From Natronincola ferrireducens (GTDB lineage Bacteria > Bacillota > Clostridia > Peptostreptococcales > Natronincolaceae), in assembly GCF_900100845.1 (NCBI RefSeq), contig NZ_FNFP01000004.1, forward strand, positions 62,001 to 126,000: a stretch of 64,000 nucleotides of DNA. The letters are read 5' to 3'. The position numbers were made by a program, and so were the translations under genes. Of this stretch, positions 20,872 through 28,540 are shown one piece after another (the first letter of the stretch is position 1; each line of letters opens with the position of its first letter). The notes below the pieces were generated by a model, which saw only the letters and a list, made by a program, of their open reading frames with translations, searched no databases and was not told where the DNA came from.

Positions 20872-20902
20872 AAAAGCCCCCCTTTAGGAGGCTTTTCTAT
20901 AG
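20866..20902. terminator. bidirectional terminator containing both stop codons
   Basis: CTATAGAAAAGCC (20866-20878) and GGCTTTTCTATAG (20890-20902) form a perfect 13-base stem with an 11-base loop. The TAG of lrgB lies in the left arm and the TAG of the converging molybdopterin gene in the right arm. Confidence 0.88.
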
Positions 20903-22858
20903 GGTTTCTATTCTACACCTGCAGTTGTTATAAATCGCTTGAACACCTATATCAGATATACCTTGGGGGGTGAGGTTATTGACCCCTTGATTCTTTAACC
21001 ACCAACCCTCATAGGAAACAAGGATAGCATCTCCTACACCTTCATCTATTTTTACCTTTGATTTTAACATGCCATTGGCAGATACCAGCATAACTGGCTG
21101 GTCCTCCTGTAATTCATAGGTTTTTAATGTTTTAGCATTGCAAAAGATCTCCGGCAATCTTCCTTCTTCCACATCGATAAAATGCTGGGAATGGAGGGAA
21201 GTCTTAGGATGGAGGGTTAAGAACTGCAGAGGATATTCATCTGCTTCCTTGAAGGAGAGATCTATTAACATATCTTCCCCTCTAATAAACTCAAACTTTC
21301 CAGAATTTGTAGTAAATTTTTTGTTGCTCCAAGGAATATCGCTGTCCTCAAGTTTTATCCTTCTACCCTTAGTTTCATCAATACTGCAGTCCAGTTTTTC
21401 TAGTAAAGGTCTTAAACCTCTTGCTAAATATGTCTTTGGACTGTTATATTCACTAATAAAATCCCTCATATCCATAATTTTTGCTAATTGATGAAAGATT
21501 TCAAACTCATGGATTATTCCTTCAGGAGCCTCTAGAGCTTTTTCTGTAAAGGTGAAGTAGCTATGCCACATGGAGGAAAACATAAAGTCCTCCTCCTCAT
21601 AAATGCCGGTGCAGGGCAATACATAGTCGGCTAAAGCTGCTGTATCCGTCATAAAATGGTCAATGACCACCTTGAAGGGTATAGAAGAAAAGGCCCTTAT
21701 AGCTTTTTGTGTATCGGGGAGCTGAAGGACAGCATTACTTTTGGTAACAAAAATTCCTTTAATTTTGTCCTTTTTATCCTCTAGGACATATTGAGAGAAC
21801 AAGGGGCGTTTAAAGGTAGTAGAAACTTTTTTGCTGTCAGTATTGGCTAGATAACTCCAATCTAAAAACTTCGTAATATATTGATTAGCATAGTTTACTC
21901 CACCTCCAGCAACACCAATGTTCCCTGTGAGGGCCCCTAAGGCATCAATAAAACGAATGTTTTTTCCACCATTTCTATAACGCTGTAACCCATAGCCTAG
22001 GATAATCGTGGAGGGCTTATTATCAGCATAAAGATTTGTCAATTCACAGATCAACTCTTCTGTAAGCCCTGTGGCTTTAATAAGCTCCTTCAATTGTTGT
22101 CTATCTAAAAACTCCTTAAACTCCTTAAATCCCTTACAATGTTGTTCAACAAAGTTTACATCATATTTCTTTTTATCTAAAATCATTTTGGCCATAGCCA
22201 TAGCTAAGTAACCATCATGCTCAGGTTTAACCTGGTAATAATAATCAGCAAAGGCAGCAGTAGCTGTTCTTACTGGATCAATGACGACTATCCTACTACC
22301 TCTTTTTTGAGCCTTCTTTAAAATAGGGATAAGATGAGCATTGGTGAAGGCAGGATTTCTCCCCCATATAACAATGGTTTTAGCATGGAGATGGTCTAGG
22401 GGATTATGGCCTAAAACCTCTCCAAAGTCTAATTTTTGAGCTTCAATACCAGCTCCCCAGCATAGACTTCCCTCTGGGGTGGTGGCACCGCCATAGGCAT
22501 TGAAAAAGGCAGTGTCAATATTCTTGAGAAGACCCCCATGACCAGACTCGGTGTAGTGGATAACAGCATCAGAACCCTGCTTTTCTCTAATTTCTAGAAG
22601 TTTATGGCCAATCTCCTCTAGGGCCTTCTCCCAACTAATTTTTACCCATTCACCCTTAACCTTTTTCATAGGAGAAGTCAGTCTTTTAGGATGCTGGATT
22701 CTTTCCATGAGACTGTGACCCTTTTTACAAAGAAACCCCTGCGTTATAGGATCATCTACATCGCCCTTAACAGCCACAATCTTGTTTTCATCTATTTCTA
22801 CAGCAATGGAACAGACATCAAAGCAATCCAATGGACATGCAGTTTTTATGACTTTCAT
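20897..22858 (-). CDS. molybdopterin-dependent oxidoreductase (DMSO reductase family)
   Basis: 653-residue catalytic subunit. An N-terminal [4Fe-4S] domain has Cys8, Cys12, Cys16 and Cys44 (CPLDCFDVC...FLCKKG). The molybdopterin-binding body follows, with Cys133 in GSLCWGAG as the likely Mo or W ligand, and a C-terminal molydop_binding domain (about 540-650). The family includes formate dehydrogenases and thiosulfate, polysulfide and other reductases. There is no twin-arginine signal, so it is cytoplasmic. No electron-transfer subunit lies beside it. The specific substrate is unknown. It is divergent from a sigma-54 activator gene, with a palindrome between them (22881-22907). Confidence 0.88.
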   Translation of the reverse strand: MKVIKTACPLDCFDVCSIAVEIDENKIVAVKGDVDDPITQGFLCKKGHSLMERIQHPKRLTSPMKKVKGEWVKISWEKALEEIGHKLLEIREKQGSDAVIHYTESGHGGLLKNIDTAFFNAYGGATTPEGSLCWGAGIEAQKLDFGEVLGHNPLDHLHAKTIVIWGRNPAFTNAHLIPILKKAQKRGSRIVVIDPVRTATAAFADYYYQVKPEHDGYLAMAMAKMILDKKKYDVNFVEQHCKGFKEFKEFLDRQQLKELIKATGLTEELICELTNLYADNKPSTIILGYGLQRYRNGGKNIRFIDALGALTGNIGVAGGGVNYANQYITKFLDWSYLANTDSKKVSTTFKRPLFSQYVLEDKKDKIKGIFVTKSNAVLQLPDTQKAIRAFSSIPFKVVIDHFMTDTAALADYVLPCTGIYEEEDFMFSSMWHSYFTFTEKALEAPEGIIHEFEIFHQLAKIMDMRDFISEYNSPKTYLARGLRPLLEKLDCSIDETKGRRIKLEDSDIPWSNKKFTTNSGKFEFIRGEDMLIDLSFKEADEYPLQFLTLHPKTSLHSQHFIDVEEGRLPEIFCNAKTLKTYELQEDQPVMLVSANGMLKSKVKIDEGVGDAILVSYEGWWLKNQGVNNLTPQGISDIGVQAIYNNCRCRIETL

Positions 22859-22880
22859 AGTATCTCAATCCTCTCTACAA

Positions 22881-22907
22881 AAACTATATAAAACTATTAT
22901 ATAGTTT
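22881..22907. promoter_or_regulatory. inverted repeat in the molybdopterin gene / activator divergent region
   Basis: AAACTATATA (22881-22890) and TATATAGTTT (22898-22907) form a perfect 10-base inverted repeat with a 7-base spacer. It is 23 bases upstream of the molybdopterin gene start and is a candidate operator for that gene. The regulator is unknown. Confidence 0.5.
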
Positions 22908-23056
22908 CAACCAGAAGATTAAAAGAGAAATACCATGATAAGAAAATAACGACAAACATCAAAAAATAGTATAGAAAATGTTACACAAATCCAGCAGGAA
23001 TTATAGTAAGAAAATTGAATTATTAACTACATGATTCTAAAACGGGAGGGAAAGCA

Positions 23057-24985
23057 ATGAAGACAAAGGATTATATAGAACGCTCCCATCAAAGGTCTAT
23101 TGGCTTTGGGGTAGATCATAACCGTATTTATAGCACTAAGATTTTGCAGGGGGATAATCTGCAAAAGAGATTAGAAACCAATAGTGATCTTATCGTAACA
23201 ACAGAACCCTTTATGAATCAATTATACAATTTTGTAAAAGGCTCCTGTTTTTTTGCTATTTTGACAGATGAAGAAGGCTGTATTTTAAATGTTATTGGAG
23301 ATGAGGATGTACTGGAGGTAGCTTTTAATCTAGAGATGGTGCCTGGAGCCTATATGAACGAAGAACATATTGGTACCAATGCTATGGGAACTGCCTTAGC
23401 AGAAGGGATACCTGTGCAGGTTTCTGGGGAAGAGCATTTTATCAAAGCCTATCATCGATGGACCTGCTCTGCTGCCCCCATTAGAAGTCCCCAGGGTAAA
23501 ATTATAGGAACTTTAAACCTCACAGGCTACAGCCATCTTGTTCATTCCCACACCTTAGGTATGGTGGTGGCTGCTGTTCATGCCATAGAGCATATGCTAA
23601 GAATTCACAGAACCAATAACAAGCTGGCCATAGCAAAGCAATACATTGAAACCATCATTGATTCCATTACTATAGGAATATTTACTATAGGCCCTAGGGG
23701 TTATATGAAAACCATTAATAGAACAGCAAGGGAAATGCTGGGGTATACTCCACAGGAGATTGTAGGGTTAAGGGTAGAAGATTTGATAGAGGGTTGGAAG
23801 GGTATAGAGGATAGCGTTGCAAGGCATATTACCTACCTTGAGGAGGAAGCCTTTATTAAGGGAAAGAAGGGGAAATTTCATTGCACTTTGAGTGCCTATC
23901 CTATACTGGATAATACTGATACTACACAAGGAATCGTCTGTGCAATAAAAGAGATAAAAAAAGCTAGAAAACTGGCTAATAAAATGATGGGGAAACAGGC
24001 CTTCTATACCTTTGATAGAATTATTGGCAGGAGTGAAAGATTTTTACAGATAGTAGAGTATGGAAAAAAGATAGCTGATAGCCCATCAACTGTACTGATT
24101 ACAGGGGAAAGCGGTACGGGTAAGGAGGTTTTTGCCCAGTCTATCCATAATGCCAGTGGTCGCAGGGAAGAGGCCTTTGTTGCCATCAATTGTGGTGCTC
24201 TCCCAAGAAACCTTATAGAATCCGAGCTTTTTGGCTATGAGGGAGGAGCCTTCACTGGAGCTAAACAGGGTGGGCATCCAGGAAAATTTGAGTTGGCAGA
24301 TGGGGGAACCTTATTTTTAGATGAAATTGGAGAAATGCCTTTAGATATGCAAACCAATTTGTTAAGGGTATTAGAGGAAGGTAAAATTTTTCGCGTAGGA
24401 GGAAACAAGGAAATAGAAGTAGACGTTAGAATCATAGCCGCCACCAACAAGGATTTGAGACAGGAGGTTGAAAAGGGGAATTTTAGAAGAGATTTATATT
24501 ATAGATTAAATGTATTACCTTTAAAATTATTGGCTTTGAGGGAGAGAAAGGAAGATATTCCTTTGCTAATAGACTTTTTTCTCACAACCAAGTCTTTAAA
24601 GCTGGGAAAAAATCCTGTAAATTTATCTAAAGAAATGATCCAAAACATGATTAATCTTCCTTGGCATGGTAACATTCGAGAGCTAGAAAATATGATAGAA
24701 CAAATTATCAATGCTGAAGGTAATCATCTATGGCAATCGGGGGATGCTGGAAAGGGTATAGAAAGAGTAGGTTTTGATATGGAGGAAGATAGTTTAGAAG
24801 AAGTGGAAAAAAAACATATAGAAAAAATTGTTAAGAAGACGGAGGGAAATATAAGTCTAGCGGCGGAAATTTTAGGAATAGGCAGAAATACATTGTACAG
24901 AAAAATGAAAAAATACAACACAGAGTGTATTAAATTGGAACATTGTTCTAAAAAAGAACAGCAAACAAAGGGGAAAATGTTCTAA
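23057..24985 (+). CDS. sigma-54-dependent transcriptional activator (AcoR-like: GAF, PAS, AAA+, Fis HTH)
   Basis: 642 residues. An N-terminal GAF-type sensor region (about 1-190, with EEHIGTNAMGTALAEGIPVQV) is followed by a PAS domain (about 195-300). The AAA+ domain has Walker A GESGTGKE near 350, the sigma-54 contact motif GAFTGA near 398 and a Walker B LFLDEIGEMP. The C-terminal Fis-type helix-turn-helix is AAEILGIGRNTLYRKMKKY. It binds DNA as an activator and opens promoters held by sigma-54 RNA polymerase. The gene is followed by tandem inverted repeats and a -24/-12 promoter for the aldehyde oxidoreductase, its likely target. The inducer could be an aldehyde or a related metabolite, which is inference. 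Confidence 0.95.
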   Translation: MKTKDYIERSHQRSIGFGVDHNRIYSTKILQGDNLQKRLETNSDLIVTTEPFMNQLYNFVKGSCFFAILTDEEGCILNVIGDEDVLEVAFNLEMVPGAYMNEEHIGTNAMGTALAEGIPVQVSGEEHFIKAYHRWTCSAAPIRSPQGKIIGTLNLTGYSHLVHSHTLGMVVAAVHAIEHMLRIHRTNNKLAIAKQYIETIIDSITIGIFTIGPRGYMKTINRTAREMLGYTPQEIVGLRVEDLIEGWKGIEDSVARHITYLEEEAFIKGKKGKFHCTLSAYPILDNTDTTQGIVCAIKEIKKARKLANKMMGKQAFYTFDRIIGRSERFLQIVEYGKKIADSPSTVLITGESGTGKEVFAQSIHNASGRREEAFVAINCGALPRNLIESELFGYEGGAFTGAKQGGHPGKFELADGGTLFLDEIGEMPLDMQTNLLRVLEEGKIFRVGGNKEIEVDVRIIAATNKDLRQEVEKGNFRRDLYYRLNVLPLKLLALRERKEDIPLLIDFFLTTKSLKLGKNPVNLSKEMIQNMINLPWHGNIRELENMIEQIINAEGNHLWQSGDAGKGIERVGFDMEEDSLEEVEKKHIEKIVKKTEGNISLAAEILGIGRNTLYRKMKKYNTECIKLEHCSKKEQQTKGKMF

Positions 24986-24994
24986 AAAAGAACA
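24938..24994 (+). promoter_or_regulatory. tandem upstream activator (enhancer) sites
   Basis: Two identical 17-base inverted repeats, TGTTCTAAAAAAGAACA, lie at 24944-24960 and 24978-24994, exactly 34 bases apart (about three helical turns). An extra GAACA half-site at 24938-24942 abuts the first. They straddle the end of the activator gene and lie about 92-148 bases upstream of the sigma-54 promoter, the usual place for enhancer sites of Fis-type activators. Confidence 0.85.
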
Positions 24995-25085
24995 CTTAAT
25001 AAAGAAGTGGAAATTGTTTTTCTACAATAAAGAAAGAAAGCTTTATTTTTCAATATAGCTATTAATAAAAATTTCCAATAATAAT

Positions 25086-25101
25086 TGGTACAATAATTGC
25101 A
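25086..25101 (+). promoter_or_regulatory. sigma-54 (-24/-12) promoter of the aldehyde oxidoreductase gene
   Basis: TGGTACAATAATTGCA matches the TGGCACRNNNNTTGCW consensus at every defined base but one, with correct spacing of GG and GC. Transcription would start near 25112, about 58 bases before the gene. Confidence 0.9.
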
Positions 25102-25169
25102 TTATATATAGAATTAAGGGAAATTAAGAAGAATTTAAAAACTGCCAATTATTAAGGGGAGGTAATTCT

Positions 25170-26933
25170 ATGAACAAATTTATTAGAGTAGATATGACAA
25201 CAATGAAGGTTACTACTGAAGAAGTTCCGGCAAAATATGCAGGATTAGGAGGCCGAGCACTGACTTCCAACTTTATTAACGATGAAGTGAAGCCTACTTG
25301 CCATGCTCTAGGGAAAAACAATAAACTTATTTTTGCTCCGGGTTTACTTAGTGGTACTACTGCTCCTAACTCTGGACGTCTTTCTGTTGGTGGGAAAAGC
25401 CCGCTTACAGGTACCATCAAAGAAAGTAATACTGGCGGTTCCTTCTCACAAAAGATGGCTAAAATGGGCATCAAAGCCTTAGTTGTTGAAGGGATGCCTT
25501 CTGATGACAAATACTACGTTATTAAAATTGACATAAAGGGTGTTACAATCGATGAAGCTCCAGCTGAAATCCTTGGGGGATGTGGTAACTATAGGGCCAT
25601 TGAAGTATTAAGTGAAAAATATGGAGAAAAAGTTGGTATTGGTTTAGCGGGTCCTGCAGGAGAGCATCGTTTACCTTCTGCTAATATTTCCTTTAAAGAC
25701 CCTGAAGGCAACATTCGTAGTGCTGGTCGTGGTGGGTTAGGTGCAGTTATGGGTTCTAAAAGGGTAAAGGCTATTGTTATTGACGATACCGGTGCTGGAG
25801 CAGTGGCTGTGGCAGATCCAGAGAAATTTAGAGCAGCGGCAAAGGTATTTGCTAAAGCCATCTTAGATCATCCAGTTTCTGGTCAAGGTTTAGCTGCCTA
25901 TGGTACTGACGTATTGATCAATATCTTGAACGAGGCCGGTGGTTTACCAGCCTATAACTTTACAGCTGGCCGGATTGATCATAACGATAATATCTGTGGT
26001 GAAACATTAAACGCCGTCATTACAGAGCGTGGTGGAGAGGGTAAGGTTTCCCATGGTTGTCATGCTGGATGTATCATGAGATGTTCTCAATGGTATCCAG
26101 ATAAGCAGGGTAAATATATTACCAGTGGTTTTGAATATGAAACGATTTGGGGTCTTGGTGCCGATGCTGGCATTAAGGATTTAGATGAAATTGCCTATAT
26201 AGACCGTGAAATGGACGACATAGGTGTCGATAGTATAGAGACTGCCGTTGCTGTAGCTACTGCTATGGAGGGTGGATTATTGCCTTGGGGTGACGGTAAA
26301 GCCGTATTAGAAGCGGTTAAAGAAATCCGGACAGCTACCCCCCTAGGAAGAATTCTAGGTAGTGGCACCTCTGTTGTAGGTAAGGTTTGTGGATTATATA
26401 GAACTCCTGTAGTGAAAGATCAAGGTATCCCTGCTTATGATCCCCGTCCAGTTAAGGGTATTGGTTTAACCTATGCTACAAGTACAATGGGTGCCGATCA
26501 CACTGCAGGTTACTGTATCTCTGGTAATATCTTAAAGGTAGGTGCTGACATAGATCCACTTAAGAAGGATGGTCAAATTGAATATTCCCGTGCTATGCAA
26601 ATTGGAACCGCTGCTGTTGACAGTACAGGTATGTGTCTGTTTGTATACTTTGGTATCGCTGATAACCCTGGTGGATATCAAGCTCTAATTGATATGATCA
26701 ATGCTCAATATGGTATATCCTTAACAGCTGAAGATGTAGATAAACTTGGGGAGTCTGTTCTAAAGGTTGAACGTGCCTTTAATAAAGCAGCTGGGTTTAC
26801 CAATGCCCATGATCGTCTGCCTGAATTCTTCGAGTATGAGCCATGTCCTCCCCATAATGTTGTTTGGGACTTTACTCCTGAAGAAATTGATGAAGTCTAT
26901 GCTTTTGAAAAGGAAGAAGCTCTAAATAGCTAA
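25170..26933 (+). CDS. aor: aldehyde:ferredoxin oxidoreductase (tungsten-type)
   Basis: 587 residues of the AOR family, which oxidises aldehydes to carboxylates with ferredoxin, using a tungsten (sometimes molybdenum) bis-pterin and a [4Fe-4S] cluster. It is cytoplasmic. The N-terminal domain has the pterin-binding GGRALTSNF and SGRLSVGGKSPLTG segments. Cluster cysteines are Cys297, Cys301 and Cys305 in GCHAGCIMRCS, and a distal Cys near 488 in STGMCLFVYF. The length is normal. It follows a sigma-54 promoter and enhancer sites, and is followed after a palindrome by two MoaD/ThiS-like genes that may serve pterin synthesis. Codon use looks like that of a highly expressed gene. Confidence 0.95.
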   Translation: MNKFIRVDMTTMKVTTEEVPAKYAGLGGRALTSNFINDEVKPTCHALGKNNKLIFAPGLLSGTTAPNSGRLSVGGKSPLTGTIKESNTGGSFSQKMAKMGIKALVVEGMPSDDKYYVIKIDIKGVTIDEAPAEILGGCGNYRAIEVLSEKYGEKVGIGLAGPAGEHRLPSANISFKDPEGNIRSAGRGGLGAVMGSKRVKAIVIDDTGAGAVAVADPEKFRAAAKVFAKAILDHPVSGQGLAAYGTDVLINILNEAGGLPAYNFTAGRIDHNDNICGETLNAVITERGGEGKVSHGCHAGCIMRCSQWYPDKQGKYITSGFEYETIWGLGADAGIKDLDEIAYIDREMDDIGVDSIETAVAVATAMEGGLLPWGDGKAVLEAVKEIRTATPLGRILGSGTSVVGKVCGLYRTPVVKDQGIPAYDPRPVKGIGLTYATSTMGADHTAGYCISGNILKVGADIDPLKKDGQIEYSRAMQIGTAAVDSTGMCLFVYFGIADNPGGYQALIDMINAQYGISLTAEDVDKLGESVLKVERAFNKAAGFTNAHDRLPEFFEYEPCPPHNVVWDFTPEEIDEVYAFEKEEALNS

Positions 26934-26997
26934 CAATGAAATCCTCTATATCTAGCCCCGTGGCTATATGGAACTGTAATCTTTTGTTTTAAATAAA

Positions 26998-27019
26998 AAG
27001 CCGGACCTAGGTCCGGCTT
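26998..27019. terminator. palindromic terminator or attenuator after aor
   Basis: A perfect 22-base palindrome with arms AAGCCGGACC and GGTCCGGCTT around TA. It is followed by AAAACTTTTTC rather than an immediate T-run, so partial read-through into the MoaD-like genes is likely. A smaller TAGCC/GGCTA hairpin lies at 26953-26966. Confidence 0.75.
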
Positions 27020-27066
27020 AAAACTTTTTCATTGAGGGAAAGTATTTGGAGGAGGGATAAATTTTA

Positions 27067-27396
27067 ATGTCAGTAGAAAATAAAAAAACCATTGAAGTTA
27101 GAGGATTTCTTGATTTATATGGGAGGTTTCGAAAAAAAAATGGTTCAATCCCTATCATTATGGAACTTGAGAAACCAATTACAGGTGCTGAGTTAGCTAA
27201 AAAATTAGAGGTCTCTTGGGAGGAGATTGAAGTAATTTTTGTAAATGGCTTCGTCCAGGATTTAGACCATATCATTTATCCAGGGGATCGGGTGGCTTTT
27301 TTACCACCGGGATGTCCAGGTCCCTATAGGATAGCACTAGGTTTCTATGGAAAAAACAAAAATAATGAGGCCAATTTTAAATTGACAAAAAAATAA
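27067..27396 (+). CDS. MoaD/ThiS-like protein with C-terminal extension
   Basis: 109 residues with the beta-grasp pattern of MoaD/ThiS sulfur carriers: LDLYGRFRKKNGSIPIIMEL, VIFVNGFVQDLDHIIYPGDRVAFLPPG. Unlike true carriers it does not end in Gly-Gly. The PPG is followed by about 27 more residues (CPGPYRIALGFYG..., then a lysine-rich tail). It may need processing, or may be a non-carrier ubiquitin-like subunit. It lies 48 bases after the aor terminator palindrome, in the AOR module, where such genes are common. GGAGG lies a little far (about 11 bases) upstream of the ATG. Confidence 0.8.
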   Translation: MSVENKKTIEVRGFLDLYGRFRKKNGSIPIIMELEKPITGAELAKKLEVSWEEIEVIFVNGFVQDLDHIIYPGDRVAFLPPGCPGPYRIALGFYGKNKNNEANFKLTKK

Positions 27397-27428
27397 AAGA
27401 TTATTTTTCCACTATAGAGGAAATTTTT

Positions 27429-27470
27429 ATGCCGCCAGTGTCTCTGACGCGAGAAATTATCCCTCACTGA
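27429..27470 (+). other. possible structured leader or short leader ORF between the two MoaD-like genes
   Basis: A locally GC-richer 40-base stretch contains nested pairing: CAGTG (27436-27440) with CACTG (27465-27469), and TCTC (27441-27444) with GAGA (27451-27454). The same bases encode a 13-codon frame, MPPVSLTREIIPH, with AGAGG eight bases before its ATG. Either a small regulatory RNA element or chance. I do not recognise it as a known molybdenum/tungsten cofactor riboswitch. Confidence 0.3.
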
Positions 27471-27550
27471 TAAAATGAAACTTCTCTATTTGGAGCATAA
27501 TTTTATTGAGAAAACAGCAGGATAGAATAGTGACAATGGAGGTGAAGATG

Positions 27551-27775
27551 ATGAAGGTAAAAGTGAAGCTGTTTGCCACTTTAAGAGAAAACCGTGAAAA
27601 AGAAATGATGATGGATTTACAACAGGGTGCTACACCTAAAGATATTATTAAGCGGTTAAATATTTCTCAGGAGGAAGTAGCTATCATATTTCTTAACGGA
27701 AGAAGTGTGAAGGTGGATAAGGCCTTAGAGGAAAATGATACAGTATCTATTTTTCCGCCAGTAGGAGGGGGCTAA
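27551..27775 (+). CDS. MoaD/ThiS family sulfur-carrier protein
   Basis: 74 residues from ATG 27551 (27548 is also possible), after GGAGG. It is a classic small beta-grasp carrier: MKVKVKLFATLRENREKEMM, NGRSVKVDKALEENDTVSIFPPVGGG. It ends in a double glycine, the residues that are adenylated and thiocarboxylated so the protein can donate sulfur to molybdopterin synthesis. In this context it most likely serves the tungsten or molybdenum pterin cofactor of AOR. MoeB- and MoaE-type partners are not in the window. Confidence 0.9.
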   Translation: MKVKVKLFATLRENREKEMMMDLQQGATPKDIIKRLNISQEEVAIIFLNGRSVKVDKALEENDTVSIFPPVGGG

Positions 27776-27838
27776 GATATGCACAATATATTGTGGATGA
27801 TGGGGATAGAAATACAATATAGAGAAATAGAATGTGGA

Positions 27839-27890
27839 TAAAGTAATATCAAGGGGATGATTCAACAATTGTCTCCTTGATATTACTTTA
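27839..27890 (+). terminator. long perfect hairpin after the MoaD-like gene
   Basis: TAAAGTAATATCAAGG (27839-27854) and CCTTGATATTACTTTA (27875-27890) make a 16-base perfect stem with a 20-base loop. No T-run follows, so it may end transcription weakly or act as an RNA 3' end structure. Confidence 0.55.
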
Positions 27891-27958
27891 TGGTAAAGGA
27901 AGATGAAGGATAACATAAAAAACTCCCTATGGATTAGAAATTATTTTGTAGAAAGAGG

Positions 27959-28046
27959 TTGCAAGATATTGAAGTTTATGGTATTATGCTCATTATATAA
28001 AAACATTTGTATTTGATTGAAGCACAAAATTGTATACATCATACAA
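27959..28046 (+). promoter_or_regulatory. promoter and inverted repeat upstream of pheB-hom-thrC-thrB
   Basis: TTGCAA (27959-27964), 17 bases, TATTAT (27982-27987) is a plausible promoter. Downstream lies an inverted repeat TTGTAT-ACATC-ATACAA (28030-28046), 21 bases before the start codon, which could be an operator. The same TTGTAT/ATACAA half-sites occur, overlapped, at the nifJ promoter. Confidence 0.5.
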
Positions 28047-28067
28047 AAAATAAGGAAGTGATGAAAA

Positions 28068-28514
28068 GTGGAAACCAATGAAACTACCTATTATATTGTG
28101 AAGGCAGAAGCCTTGCCGGAGGTGTTTTTAAAAACCATAGAGGTGAAGGAATTGTTAAAAAGAGGGGAAGCTTCTACAATTTTTGAAGCTGTAGAAAAGG
28201 TGGGGATGAGTAGGAGTGCCTACTATAAATATAAGGATGATATTTTTCCTCTATATGAAATGAATACGGGAAGAATGATTACCCTAGCCCTTATTCTAGA
28301 CCATCTACCGGGGGTGTTATCAGAGGTGCTAAATCAAATTGCTCAATCCAAGGCAAGTGTATTAACTATTAATCAAAACATTCCTCTCCATGGTGTTGCC
28401 AATGTAACGGTCTCATTGGAGTTAAAAAATATAATGATGCCAATAGATAGGCTCATACAAACAATTGAAAAAATAAAAGGTGTAAAAAAGGTCAATATTA
28501 TTGCAAAAGAATAA
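28068..28514 (+). CDS. pheB: ACT domain-containing protein (PheB / UPF0735 family)
   Basis: 148 residues from GTG 28068 with an AAGGAAGTGA site. An N-terminal helical segment ([24 protein letters not shown]...[17 protein letters not shown]), common to this family and resembling a small DNA-binding fold, is followed by a C-terminal ACT domain (about 72-148: [32 protein letters not shown]). ACT domains bind amino acids. It is the first gene of a threonine operon, 26 bases before hom, so it may sense an amino acid and control this pathway; that role is not established. Confidence 0.9.
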   Translation: METNETTYYIVKAEALPEVFLKTIEVKELLKRGEASTIFEAVEKVGMSRSAYYKYKDDIFPLYEMNTGRMITLALILDHLPGVLSEVLNQIAQSKASVLTINQNIPLHGVANVTVSLELKNIMMPIDRLIQTIEKIKGVKKVNIIAKE

Positions 28515-28540
28515 AAAGTCATTAAAGGGGGAAAGGCCAA

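Noticed and set aside
20897-22858. Possible selenocysteine in the molybdopterin oxidoreductase
   Set aside because: The metal-ligand position is a normal Cys133 codon and the frame has no internal UGA.
27397-27505. Molybdenum/tungsten cofactor riboswitch before the second MoaD-like gene
   Set aside because: The known Moco RNA motif elements are not visible; only a small nested hairpin is present, reported at low confidence.
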